From contig JAACJM010000037.1 of assembly GCA_013368315.1 (NCBI GenBank), forward strand, positions 186,001-250,000: 64,000 nucleotides of DNA, read 5' to 3'. A program made the translations under genes and the position numbers. The notes under the pieces were generated by a model that searched no databases, was not told the DNA's origin, and saw only the letters and a program-made list of their open reading frames with translations. Of this stretch, positions 55,590-64,000 are shown piece by piece. Within the stretch, counting starts at the first letter, position 1. Every line of letters begins with the position of its first letter. Origin of the DNA: Tetrapyrgos nigripes (lineage: Eukaryota; Basidiomycota; Agaricomycetes; Agaricales; Campanellaceae).

Positions 55590-56581
55590 AGATGCACGGA
55601 CTTCCACCGCATACCACACACAGACGGATGGATTAATGGAACATACAAACCAGATGCTTGAGGCTTACCTTCGAGCGTATGTTTCCTACCAACAAGACAA
55701 TTGGGTTGACTACCTGCCCCTAGCTGAGTTTGCATTCAATAATCTCGAGAATTCCTCTACCAAAACCACTCCTTTCTTTGCAAATTTGGGCTATCATCCT
55801 ACTTTTGAACCTACTCTTGCTTCTTTAGATACTGTCCCTGCTGCTGATGATCTCGCCAAACACCTCAGCCACATTCACTCTGAACTCAAGGCCAAGCTCA
55901 CACATGCTCAACAAGTCCACGCCATTCTGCCCAGCCAAAATTCAAAGAAGGGCAACTAGTTTGGTTACTTCATCGTAACATTCGCTCGACTTGGCCTTCG
56001 GACAAGCTTGATCATCGCCGCATTGGACCTTTTCCTATTCTTTCATCTGTTCATGACCGTGCATATTTACTTAAACTTCCTTCATACCTTTCTTGTCTTC
56101 TTTACTTGAACCTTATAATGACCCCTCCGAATTCCACACCCACTCTGATCCTGAGCAATTTTCTCTTCCTGACAAATTTCCTACTATTCATTCTATTCTT
56201 GATGTTCGTAAAATTGGACATCGTTACAATTACCTTTGTCACTGGAAAGATTCTTCTGATGATGATGATTCATGGCTTTCTCTGTTTGAAATTCCTTCTA
56301 CTTACAACCATTTGATTGAACGTTTCCATCGTACATACCCCCACGCTCCACGTCCTCATGACTATGACTTAACGAAATCTTACGACACTTCTTTTTCTTT
56401 TTCTGACCCAACTTCCACTGTCACTCATTCTGAAACTCTTATTCCTGACTATTCCCCCCAAACTCCATCCCCTAAACAATCACCTCTCAATTTACATACT
56501 GACTACACTCCTCCTAAACACTACATTACTCAGTCTCAACATACTGTTAAACCACCTGAACATCTTGATCCTCCCTTATGA
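55590..56581 (+). pseudogene. Gypsy1 integrase end and chromodomain, right arm copy
   Basis: This is the copy of 20974-21980 on the plus strand. Here the QTDG codons are intact (frame through TDGLMEHTNQ), so this copy lacks the left arm's 2-base loss. It has instead a deletion of about 23 bases before SLLEPYNDPSEF near 56090. The chromodomain (RKIGHRYNYLCHWKDSSDDD) is open to 56581. Confidence 0.85.
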
Positions 56582-56626
56582 TAGTCAATATTTTTTTTCT
56601 TCTTTTACATCTTAGAAGGAGGATAA

Positions 56627-56863
56627 TGTCATGATCTCCTCCTCTACTTACTCATTTATCTCTAACTGATTGTCATTTGTTACTTCAAGTCATACTCTTA
56701 CTTGTATCATCTTTTCATTAGTTTCTCTACTGATCATAGTCTATAGTATTTATACTTCATCATAGCTTATTGATTCAGTAGTCAAATCAACTCATATTTT
56801 CCTCTGCAATCACTTCTTTCCTTCTAAGTCATCTTTCCATTAAGGGTAGCCCAAACCCTTACA
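56627..56863 (+). repeat. Gypsy1 LTR, right arm copy
   Basis: 237 bp, TGTCATG...CCTTACA, followed by TGTAA, the inverted image of the target duplication at 20687-20691. It was copied with the arm, so it is not an independent insertion. Confidence 0.92.
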
Positions 56864-57225
56864 TGTAACCTGAAATGAAATTTTCTCCTTTACTTTGTCT
56901 ATCTGCACCAGCCACAGTTTTCTTCTCCTCACTCCACGAAAGAAAGTTTTCCCATGAGCCTCCTCGCTCTTCCCACTGTCCCAGTCCAATCCGAGCGATC
57001 ACGTGGATCGATTTGGAGAGGACAATCCCTTTTGTGAGCCATACTATGAGTAATTTAAGCTTCAAAGAGAAAATGCGCCGTCTTGTAAACCTTGCAATAA
57101 AGCGCCGCACTAGGAAGCATTTGAAGGCAGAAATGAAATTCCCAACTCTTTCAAGGATTATCTCATGGTATAAAGGCTCCTCTTCCTGTGGGCATTTTAC
57201 TGAGATAGATAGATAGATAGATAGA

Positions 57226-59841
57226 AATACACAGCATGGTCCTCTATGAACATGCCGGGTGTAGATGCAGTATAGCCTGCCACAGCCTACGTCTACTCTA
57301 AGCCCTTACCAATGAAATCGAGCACGTCAACATTGTAACAGTAGTCTCATGGCTTGCACAGCTAAATCAGAATCGTCGAATCGTGTTTGATGATGCACTG
57401 AAAATTGAGATGGAAGGAGAACAAGTGTACAATTGTCCAGCGTAGAACCTGGATTACTTAAATGGCTCAAACCACACTAGAAATGAGAGACTTTGATGAA
57501 ATATGAGTGAGCTGAGAGTGATTCTGAGTGAAGTTATGATTTCGAGTGCAGATTGCGAGGACTTAGGAGATTGTTTTGATAGAATACAGGGTTGAGGTGA
57601 GCTGAGAGTGAAGCGGAGAAAGATATTATTCTGAGTGCAGAATGCAAGGTATTAGGAGAGGGTTTTAATACTGAGTACAGGGTTGGGGTGAAAGCAGGGT
57701 AGATTAAAGATATTAACATTGAATGTGGATTCAAGTTGCAAGGCTGGAGAGAAGGGAATGCTTGTAATGGGAAGTGGAATTCATGATGATGCTGTGAGTG
57801 AGATAGAGCAAAGATATTGATTCTGAGTGTAGATTGTGAAGGATGAAAAGAAGGTAGAGTTAGGGTAATGTAAAGGACAGTTATAGTGGGATGGCAGATT
57901 ATGATAGCTTGATGAAGAGAAGAAATTGATTTTGAGTAGATTGACTTCATAGCGAGAGTCAAGCAGAATGGATTTGATGATATTAGATTTATGGTGTAAG
58001 ATGGAGTGAGGGCCAATAATATTGGATCAGTGATGTGAAGCAGAGTTTTGTGACTTGGGATGGAGGATATAAAGCATTGGTGGTGTTTACAACTGAAATG
58101 CAATGGCACAGTGGATACAGTCTCTCAATAGGATGTACAGAAGGCAGTGCATAGCAAGGGTGATTCGACAATATTGAAGTGGCAGAATTGCAAGCTCCGT
58201 GAACAGAGGTGCCAGAAATGGGCCTCTGTGGCAGATTGTGGATGGAGATGAGTGGGAAGGTAGTGCTGCGTCAAACAAAGAATGATCCCACCATAGGTGT
58301 ATAGATCTGTATATTTTTCAAGGCTCTTCTGATATATGAAGAGAACAGTTCTTAGCAGGTCATCCGCATGCTATGTGCAGTAGCATGGATAGTGATCTTT
58401 TCCGAGGAGAGGAAGGTATAGCAGAAGTGGACTAAGAAGCTCAATGCCCAGTGCTCAGGGATATGACTGAGTATTTGGACAGAGATCTCATCCTGAACCT
58501 GTCAGAATGCACGGCCAGGTGGGTAAGGATGGTTGTTGTTTAATCAAACATTAATAGAAGTGACTAGATTGCAAGTTCGAAAGGATTGCAAAATACATGC
58601 AGGGCATACAGGGCAGGCATGGACTGGTGGAGGTTGTTGGGTGTCAGGAGTGACGATATTGCGAAAGATGGTTACAGGATTTGAAGTTTGTGTTGACTTT
58701 GTTGGTGCATTCACCAAGATTTCATGTGTGAAATGATTAGGAGGATGTACAAGTGCATGAGAAACAGGAGAAGGGTGAGAGTTAATATAGGCAGGGTTCC
58801 AGCTGGCAGTGACAGGTAGGCAGAGATTTGGTAGCTATATGTGTGGTATAAATGGGTGCATGTCAGGGATACCACGCAGCTGTAAAAGAGAGCATGCATG
58901 AGCCTACAAAGAGGGCTGAGAAACAGCATATGCAAAAGATGTCAAGGCATGGTTAGTTTTGTAAATGGCGATGAGTAAGACTGAGTGCCATTGGATTGAG
59001 GTCAAACATTAGGTAGCGGTAGAAGTAGAGCTGGAGACGTCAAACGGGGTGTGTGTTACCCCCAGCATATTGAGCAGAGTACACAATTCCAGAGTAGAAG
59101 CTAATGTATTATTGATGCTCCTGATGTAAGAGAAAATAAGGTATACATTCTGATGTTAAAGTGTGTGAGGTATGGGTAGAAGGTGTATGAGATTATAGAG
59201 TGAGAGAGCTAGAGAGTATGTAAAGCAAGAGCTAGAGGGTAAAGAAGTCGTCCTTTGGTGGAGACCTGCACAAGATGTCATCATGCCCGTCGTGGGGTCA
59301 CTGAAGGGGCAGAGGCCAAGGGATCGAGAGTCCCACGAGAACTGTGCTTTGTAGAGGGCGAGCAGGGGCTTGCTTATTGAGGTGGGGCCAAAGGATCGAG
59401 AGTGCTGCAAGAACTGCTTTGTGGAGGAGGGCGAGTAGGGGCTTGCTTATTGAAGGACAGTGTGGTCTGTTTCGTAATAGGCTTCTTCGTGGAGGAGGTA
59501 GAGACTGTTAGGAATAGAGGCGTTAGAGCCTAAATGAGCAAGTAGTAGGGATATGGCACGGTTCTAGGGACGCGTGCAAGCATTAGAGCTTAGAGGCGTT
59601 AGAGCCTAGTGGGAAGACAATGTTTGTCTGTGTGTTCTTTTTATTTCATTTATTTTTCAAGCGTTAGAGCTTGGAGGCGTTAGAGCCTAGTTTTTTTTTT
59701 TGTTATGGAGTGTGTGTGGAATGTGTGTGTATTGGATGAGAGAAGTGTATGTAGGGTGTGTAGGGTGTGTAGGAGGGTGTGCAGGTAGCAAGAAACGACT
59801 TACGTGCAGCAGGGAATGCAGACGAGGTGTTGAGACCGCCT
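57226..59841. other. C-poor spacer of the right arm
   Basis: Mirror image of 17030-20330 without the hAT-type MITE. No gene is supported. It includes the AGGCGTTAGAGCC repeats at about 59515-59695. Confidence 0.5.
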
Positions 59842-60048
59842 CACGGCGGGGGTGAGTGCATGTTTATTGGGCATATTGGGCATTGTTAAATCTCGAATAT
59901 TTGCAAGAGTTTTTGCAGTCGCCGACCTACTCCATATGGGACCGTTTTGTAGCCGACCTTCTATATGGAGTAGGTCCAGCGCCTAGCAAATACACGAGAT
60001 TTTTGCTCACTCGAAACTGTGTCAAAATATCCACTAACCCCCGCCATG
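59842..60048. mobile_element. 207-bp MITE with 3-bp target duplication
   Basis: The ends are inverted repeats CACGGCGGGGGTGAGTG and (complement of the other end) CATGGCGGGGGTTAGTG, 15 of 17 matching, flanked by CCT on both sides. The left arm shows the empty site with a single CCT (near 17067). It contains inner inverted sequence (CTACTCCATATGG / TATATGGAGTAGG). The superfamily is not certain; a 3-bp duplication fits CACTA or Harbinger types. Confidence 0.88.
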
Positions 60049-60326
60049 CCTGTAGCAAGAATCCAAGTGTCGTGATTGGATGGAAGTCACGTTCTTGTGG
60101 CTGTGTAACGCGGGAGGAGCAGCAAAAAGCGACTGCTTGACGTCCTCGACAGTGTAAACTCGAAAGGAGTGCTTTTCCCGCTATAAGACTTGATAGAAGG
60201 CCTTGAGGAGACCAAAAGAGTGTGTATGCGAAGTTTCAGAGAGAACGGACGGCAGGAGGAGGCTGGATTCGTTTTTTGGAATGGATGCATCTATTTGCAT
60301 AGAGGTCAATCCTTATTACTCCGAGG

Positions 60327-60448
60327 ATGTGTTTCTCGAACTTCTCCGCTCTTTTTATCGTTTCTCACATCTTACTCGTTGTTGCGAGTCCGATTCAGAA
60401 CAACACCCCAGACAACCTATATTTGGAAGCCAGCTTGAATGTAAGAAC
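60327..60448 (+). pseudogene. Truncated copy of the small secreted protein gene
   Basis: The first 40 codons of the 16764 gene are repeated here, including the signal peptide with one Leu to Phe change (SALFIVSHILL). At 60448 the Copia LTR begins and the frame ends after a few foreign codons. The missing 3' part may lie beyond the far end of the Copia element, outside the window. Confidence 0.85.
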
Positions 60449-60845
60449 TGTTAAGAATAAGAGTCCCTAGATAGGGGCTACTTCCTATTTCGTTATTATC
60501 CGTTTCTCTTGACTGCTAATCCTTTCGTCCATTGGTGATCCTTTCACCCTTTCATGCTCCAAGGCACACTAACCCGGGTTCAACACCCGCCTCACATATA
60601 CCAGTGCTTTTCGTACCGAATACCCCAGTCGTTCCCACTATCATCGTGTGGACTCCTGGGGTGTGTACCTATATCATTTCTATTCATTTCTATTACTGAT
60701 TATATCTACAATTACTACAGTACAATCGTTCGTACTAACGTGTACTCCTTTGTAACAGGTACTGTAGTAATATCAGTCGTTCCCACTATCATCGTGTGGA
60801 CTCCTGGGTACAATCGTTCGTACTAACGTGTACTCCTTTGTAACA
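60449..60845 (+). repeat. Copia 5' LTR (397 bp)
   Basis: It starts TGTTAAGAAT and ends TTTGTAACA (TGTTA/TAACA termini). Internally the blocks CAGTCGTTCCCACTATCATC and ACAATCGTTCGTACTAACGT each occur twice, a tandem duplication of about 90 bp within the LTR. Confidence 0.85.
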
Positions 60846-61028
60846 GGTTATGGGCCCCGCGCTCTAAAACTGTGCACATACACACGATATCATTCAACGA
60901 GAGCGACTCACTGATTACACCGTTCTATGTCAACGGCAGAAGACCTATTCCCTACGACCAATTTCGAAGACCTTGATTCCTTATACATCGCGTCTATATT
61001 TACACTACCGAATTCTCACATCTCGACA

Positions 61029-64000
61029 ATGTCTAGCACCAACAATCCCAGTCCCATCGGCAACCCCAGCAACTACACCACAATCCAGGAATTGCCGGAG
61101 GATGCCAAGTTCAATGGCGAAAATTACGTTTCTTGGGCAGCGTCGATGTTGAGGCGAGCGAAACTCAAGGGCCTTCATTTATATTGGGAAGGGCAAATAA
61201 CCATACCCACCGAACCGTCTAATTTCGACACAATCTCCCCTACTCCTATCAGTAGCAAGACTCCGAACTACCTCGAGTACGAAATCCGCGAATCTGTCGC
61301 GTACCTCACGATCTGGGACAACGTCAAAAATCCCGATTCGCTTGGTTTCCCTGAAGGGAAAAAGTCACACGAGTTATGGGAGTTCTTGCAGAAGGAATAT
61401 ACGTTGGTAAGCCATTTGGCTCGACAGAGGCGAGAGGATGCATTGCGAAGCTGTCGATATATTGCAGGGGACATTACAGGGGATAATGGGTATATGGTGA
61501 AATTCAGAACTCTACGGAAACAAGCTACCGATGTAGGGGCCAAGATCGAAGACCCTCAGTTCCTAACTCTATTCCTCGATTCCTTCCCTCATACTCCTGA
61601 ATGGATTCCCACAGTGGGCGCCCTACTCACCGATCCTTCGGTCACATTCAACGTCGCTGCAGGGAGATTACAAGAACACGTACGTCTGATGGGAGGAAGT
61701 GGAGGAGAGACTGGGATAGATGGGTTAGATAAGACAAAGGCTTTACAAACCCAAGTTGAGGAGTTGATGGAGAAGGTGAAAGCCTTGCAGGCGTCGAAGA
61801 AAGGGCCAGCCAACCCAGATCTCCTTTGCTCGAATTGCAAACGCCGTGGACATACCATCGATAACTGCTTTCGTGAAGGTGGAGGAAAGCAAGGTCAATA
61901 TCCAGCGTGGTGGAAAGGGAAGAAAGACGTAAAAATACCTGTGGCAAATAATACGTCTGCTTCTTCGTCCCCATCGTCCGATGATTCCCCATCGATCCTG
62001 GCCTTATCCACCAGCCTATCGACCCCGACACGCCTACCCAATAAATTACCTATCCGTATCATCGCAGATTCTGGTGCTACACATCACTTCTTCAAGCAAC
62101 GATCCTACTTCCACACCTACACCTCTCACAATGACAAAGGAGGATCTTCCCATGAGGATGCTCAGTTTGATATTGTGGGGAAGGGAGATGTAAAAGTCGA
62201 AATGGTACACAATGGAGTTGTATACCACCTCCTATTCCGAAATGCATATCACGCCCCCAGCATATCTAATAATCTCTTGTCAACTGGTGTTCTGGATAAG
62301 CTGGGATGGACAGCGTTATTGGGGAAGGGACGAATGATCTTCAAGGACACGAGTGGAGAAGAGAAATTCGAAGCCATCTTAAACAGTGGCGTGTACGTGA
62401 TGGATGCGAAACTAGTTCCTCATACCCCAAACACCGCTCTCGCAGCGCAACTACCCGCCGACATTCGTTTCCTTCACCGAGCGGGTGGCCATATCATGCC
62501 CGAGCGCATTGAAATGGCGTCAGGGCTCGTTGATGGTGTTCCGGAAGTTAAAGGGGCGAGGAAGAAGATGGGAACCTGCGAAGATTGTAAACGAGCCCAT
62601 ACAGACAAGCAACATCATCCCGAGAGTACTGAGGTGGTGACAGAGGCAAATTTCCGATGGTATTTAGACATATGGGGGCCTGCGCAGGTGATGTCCATCG
62701 GTGGAAATTTATATGCATTATTCGGGTCTGATGCGGGGACGTCGAGAGACACGGTGGACCTCCTGAAGGATAGAACGGCGTTGACGTTGGTCGAGAAGTT
62801 AGAAGTGCGAAGGTCTACTGCAGAAACTCAGACGGGAAGGAAACTGAAGAGGATTCGAACCGACAACGCACCTGAATGGAGGTCTCATGCCTTCAAAGCG
62901 TGGGTCGAAAGCCATGGGATCATTCATGAGTTTACCGCCCCTTACACTTCACCATCCAATGGAGTAGCAGAACGAGGGATAGGAGCCATGTTAAATGGTA
63001 CTAGAGCAATGCTGTTTGATGCAGGATTATCTGCACAATGGTGGGGTCAGGCGATGTCGACCTATATATATGTCAAGAACATTCTCCCAAACACAAAAGG
63101 GATCGTACCTGAGGAAAAATGGACTGGACAACGTCAAAATGTTTCTCACCTCGTTCCATTTGGCAGTATAGGCTTTGCCCACATCCCTGCGAAGACTGGA
63201 CGTGGAAAGTTGGATGCGAGAGGCTTCAAATGTCAAATGGTCGGTTATGATGGCAGGAAAGTGTATGTTGTGAAGAGATGGGAAAGCAACGAGATCTACC
63301 GTACGAGTGATGTGGCGTTTGAAAAGTCGGGAGGTCATTGGACTTCGGAGTTGGAGGGGGAGAATGAGGATATACTATTTTTGGCACCAACCCCGAAATC
63401 CGTACCCTCGATCACTGACTCGATCCCCGACTCAACGCCGCCAACTCCATCTTCTCCATCGAACCCCACAAACAACGAAAAAACCCAGTTGATGCCCAAA
63501 GCACCAGAAAAACGAACTCGTCGGACACAGGCTGAGATCTGGGGAACCGCTCCTACCCATTCATCCGCTCGATCCCGCAATCTAACCCAACAATTCATCG
63601 AATCCAAAGAATACGAGGATCGAGAAAAAGAAGCTCATGACAGAGGTGAAGACTGGACGAGAGACAGTGAGGAAGACAGAGAGTTATTGCCAGAGTATGA
63701 CGAAGAAGATTCTCCAACTGCCCTGAAAGCTCAGCTCGACGAAGTTATTGAACCCGATAACACATGGGTACCCCACTCCTACAACGAAGCGATGGAACGT
63801 CCCGACCTATGGATGAAGCCTATGGAGAAGGAACTTGCAAAGCTCGACTCCCGAAAGGCATTCACTCCAGTCCAGAGGCCCCGAGATGCGAAAATCATTA
63901 CAACTCGATGGGTTTATGCGTTACGATTGGACGGAAATGGGAAGATTACTGAAAGGAGAGCGAGACTGGTAGTCAGGGGGTACGACCAGGTCAAAGGGAT
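61029..64000 (+). CDS. Copia Gag-Pol polyprotein, N-terminal part
   Basis: The frame is open from at least 60927 (an in-frame ATG) through the window end; I use ATG 61029 as start. Domains: gag with DAKFNGENYVSWAASMLRRA, zinc knuckle CSNCKRRGHTIDNC (CX2CX4HX4C, near 61830), protease IIADSGATHHFF (62065), integrase zinc region LHRAGGH...CEDC, and integrase core with all three acidic residues visible (YLDIWGPA, RTDNAPEW, NGVAERG). RT begins with AKIITTRWVYALR and ARLVVRGYDQVKG. No stop or frameshift was found in the visible part, so this copy may be young and autonomous. Confidence 0.92.
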   Translation, partial: MSSTNNPSPIGNPSNYTTIQELPEDAKFNGENYVSWAASMLRRAKLKGLHLYWEGQITIPTEPSNFDTISPTPISSKTPNYLEYEIRESVAYLTIWDNVKNPDSLGFPEGKKSHELWEFLQKEYTLVSHLARQRREDALRSCRYIAGDITGDNGYMVKFRTLRKQATDVGAKIEDPQFLTLFLDSFPHTPEWIPTVGALLTDPSVTFNVAAGRLQEHVRLMGGSGGETGIDGLDKTKALQTQVEELMEKVKALQASKKGPANPDLLCSNCKRRGHTIDNCFREGGGKQGQYPAWWKGKKDVKIPVANNTSASSSPSSDDSPSILALSTSLSTPTRLPNKLPIRIIADSGATHHFFKQRSYFHTYTSHNDKGGSSHEDAQFDIVGKGDVKVEMVHNGVVYHLLFRNAYHAPSISNNLLSTGVLDKLGWTALLGKGRMIFKDTSGEEKFEAILNSGVYVMDAKLVPHTPNTALAAQLPADIRFLHRAGGHIMPERIEMASGLVDGVPEVKGARKKMGTCEDCKRAHTDKQHHPESTEVVTEANFRWYLDIWGPAQVMSIGGNLYALFGSDAGTSRDTVDLLKDRTALTLVEKLEVRRSTAETQTGRKLKRIRTDNAPEWRSHAFKAWVESHGIIHEFTAPYTSPSNGVAERGIGAMLNGTRAMLFDAGLSAQWWGQAMSTYIYVKNILPNTKGIVPEEKWTGQRQNVSHLVPFGSIGFAHIPAKTGRGKLDARGFKCQMVGYDGRKVYVVKRWESNEIYRTSDVAFEKSGGHWTSELEGENEDILFLAPTPKSVPSITDSIPDSTPPTPSSPSNPTNNEKTQLMPKAPEKRTRRTQAEIWGTAPTHSSARSRNLTQQFIESKEYEDREKEAHDRGEDWTRDSEEDRELLPEYDEEDSPTALKAQLDEVIEPDNTWVPHSYNEAMERPDLWMKPMEKELAKLDSRKAFTPVQRPRDAKIITTRWVYALRLDGNGKITERRARLVVRGYDQVKG

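Larger units (their letters stand above)
52722..60448. repeat. Right arm of the large inverted duplication
   Basis: Reverse complement of 16643-24883. It includes partial element X (52722-54709), the Gypsy1 integrase end and LTR, the spacer and the first exon of the 16764 gene. It lacks the hAT-type MITE of the left arm and has gained the 207-bp MITE at 59842-60048. Small differences, including 18-23 bp indels (for example near 54265 and 56095), separate the arms. The arm stops where the Copia LTR begins, so the duplication may continue beyond the window. Confidence 0.92.
60449..64000 (+). mobile_element. Ty1/Copia retrotransposon, 5' part (runs off window)
   Basis: The 5' LTR is followed by GGTTATGGGCCC, a likely primer-binding region. 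One long open frame then carries gag, protease, integrase and the start of reverse transcriptase in Copia order (integrase before RT). The 3' LTR and target duplication are outside the window. Confidence 0.93.

Noticed and set aside
1..64000. tRNA, rRNA or other structured RNA genes
   Set aside because: I scanned by eye for tRNA A and B boxes and rRNA-like blocks and saw none that I could support; a covariance search would be needed to exclude them.

Overview
The window looks like nuclear DNA of a basidiomycete, most likely an Agaricomycete. Genes carry many short GT-AG introns (about 50-210 bp). The mobile elements (Plavaka, chromodomain Ty3/Gypsy, fungal hAT) and a DUF6534-type membrane protein are typical of that class. 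Function names come from motifs and remembered family patterns only, since no database search was possible.

Left part (1-16.8 kb) holds most host genes. In order: a decayed hAT transposase (0.44-2.9 kb); a probably decayed DUF6534-like seven-helix gene (3.35-5.02 kb, minus); a chimeric pseudogene (5.5-6.0 kb); a small secreted cysteine-rich gene (6.4-6.7 kb, minus); a voltage-gated K+ channel (8.04-10.6 kb, minus, 6 exons, 628 aa); a second copy of the small secreted gene (11.37-11.67 kb, plus); a single-pass membrane protein (13.47-16.08 kb, 729 aa); and a small secreted protein (16.24-16.76 kb, minus). The two small secreted genes and their flanks form an inverted duplication around the channel gene.

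The middle (20.69-50.24 kb) is one Ty3/Gypsy element ('Gypsy1', minus orientation) swollen to 29.5 kb by nested insertions. Its two 237-bp LTRs are flanked by the same 5-bp target duplication (TTACA). Removing the insertions leaves about 5.9 kb. The insertions are: a 15.7-kb block 'Y' in the integrase, which contains a TA-flanked element 'X' (itself holding a second Gypsy, 'Gypsy2', and a solo LTR) and a related element 'Z'; a 6.6-kb, apparently intact two-gene Plavaka DNA transposon in the gag-pol junction; and a hAT-type MITE, with another hAT-type MITE inside it, in gag.

The right part has a secreted, probably surface-anchored protein gene (50.5-51.7 kb, minus, 312 aa), parent of the 5.9-kb pseudogene. 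Then comes an inverted copy (52.72-60.45 kb) of 16.64-24.88 kb, and a Ty1/Copia element (60.45 kb to the window end) inserted in the copied 16.2-kb gene. The two arms act as filled and empty sites for each other and give clean target duplications for two MITEs.

Host genes are few and mostly surface or secreted proteins. The most distinctive unit is the intact Plavaka element: a 961-aa transposase and a divergently transcribed 696-aa companion of unknown function between matching terminal repeats.
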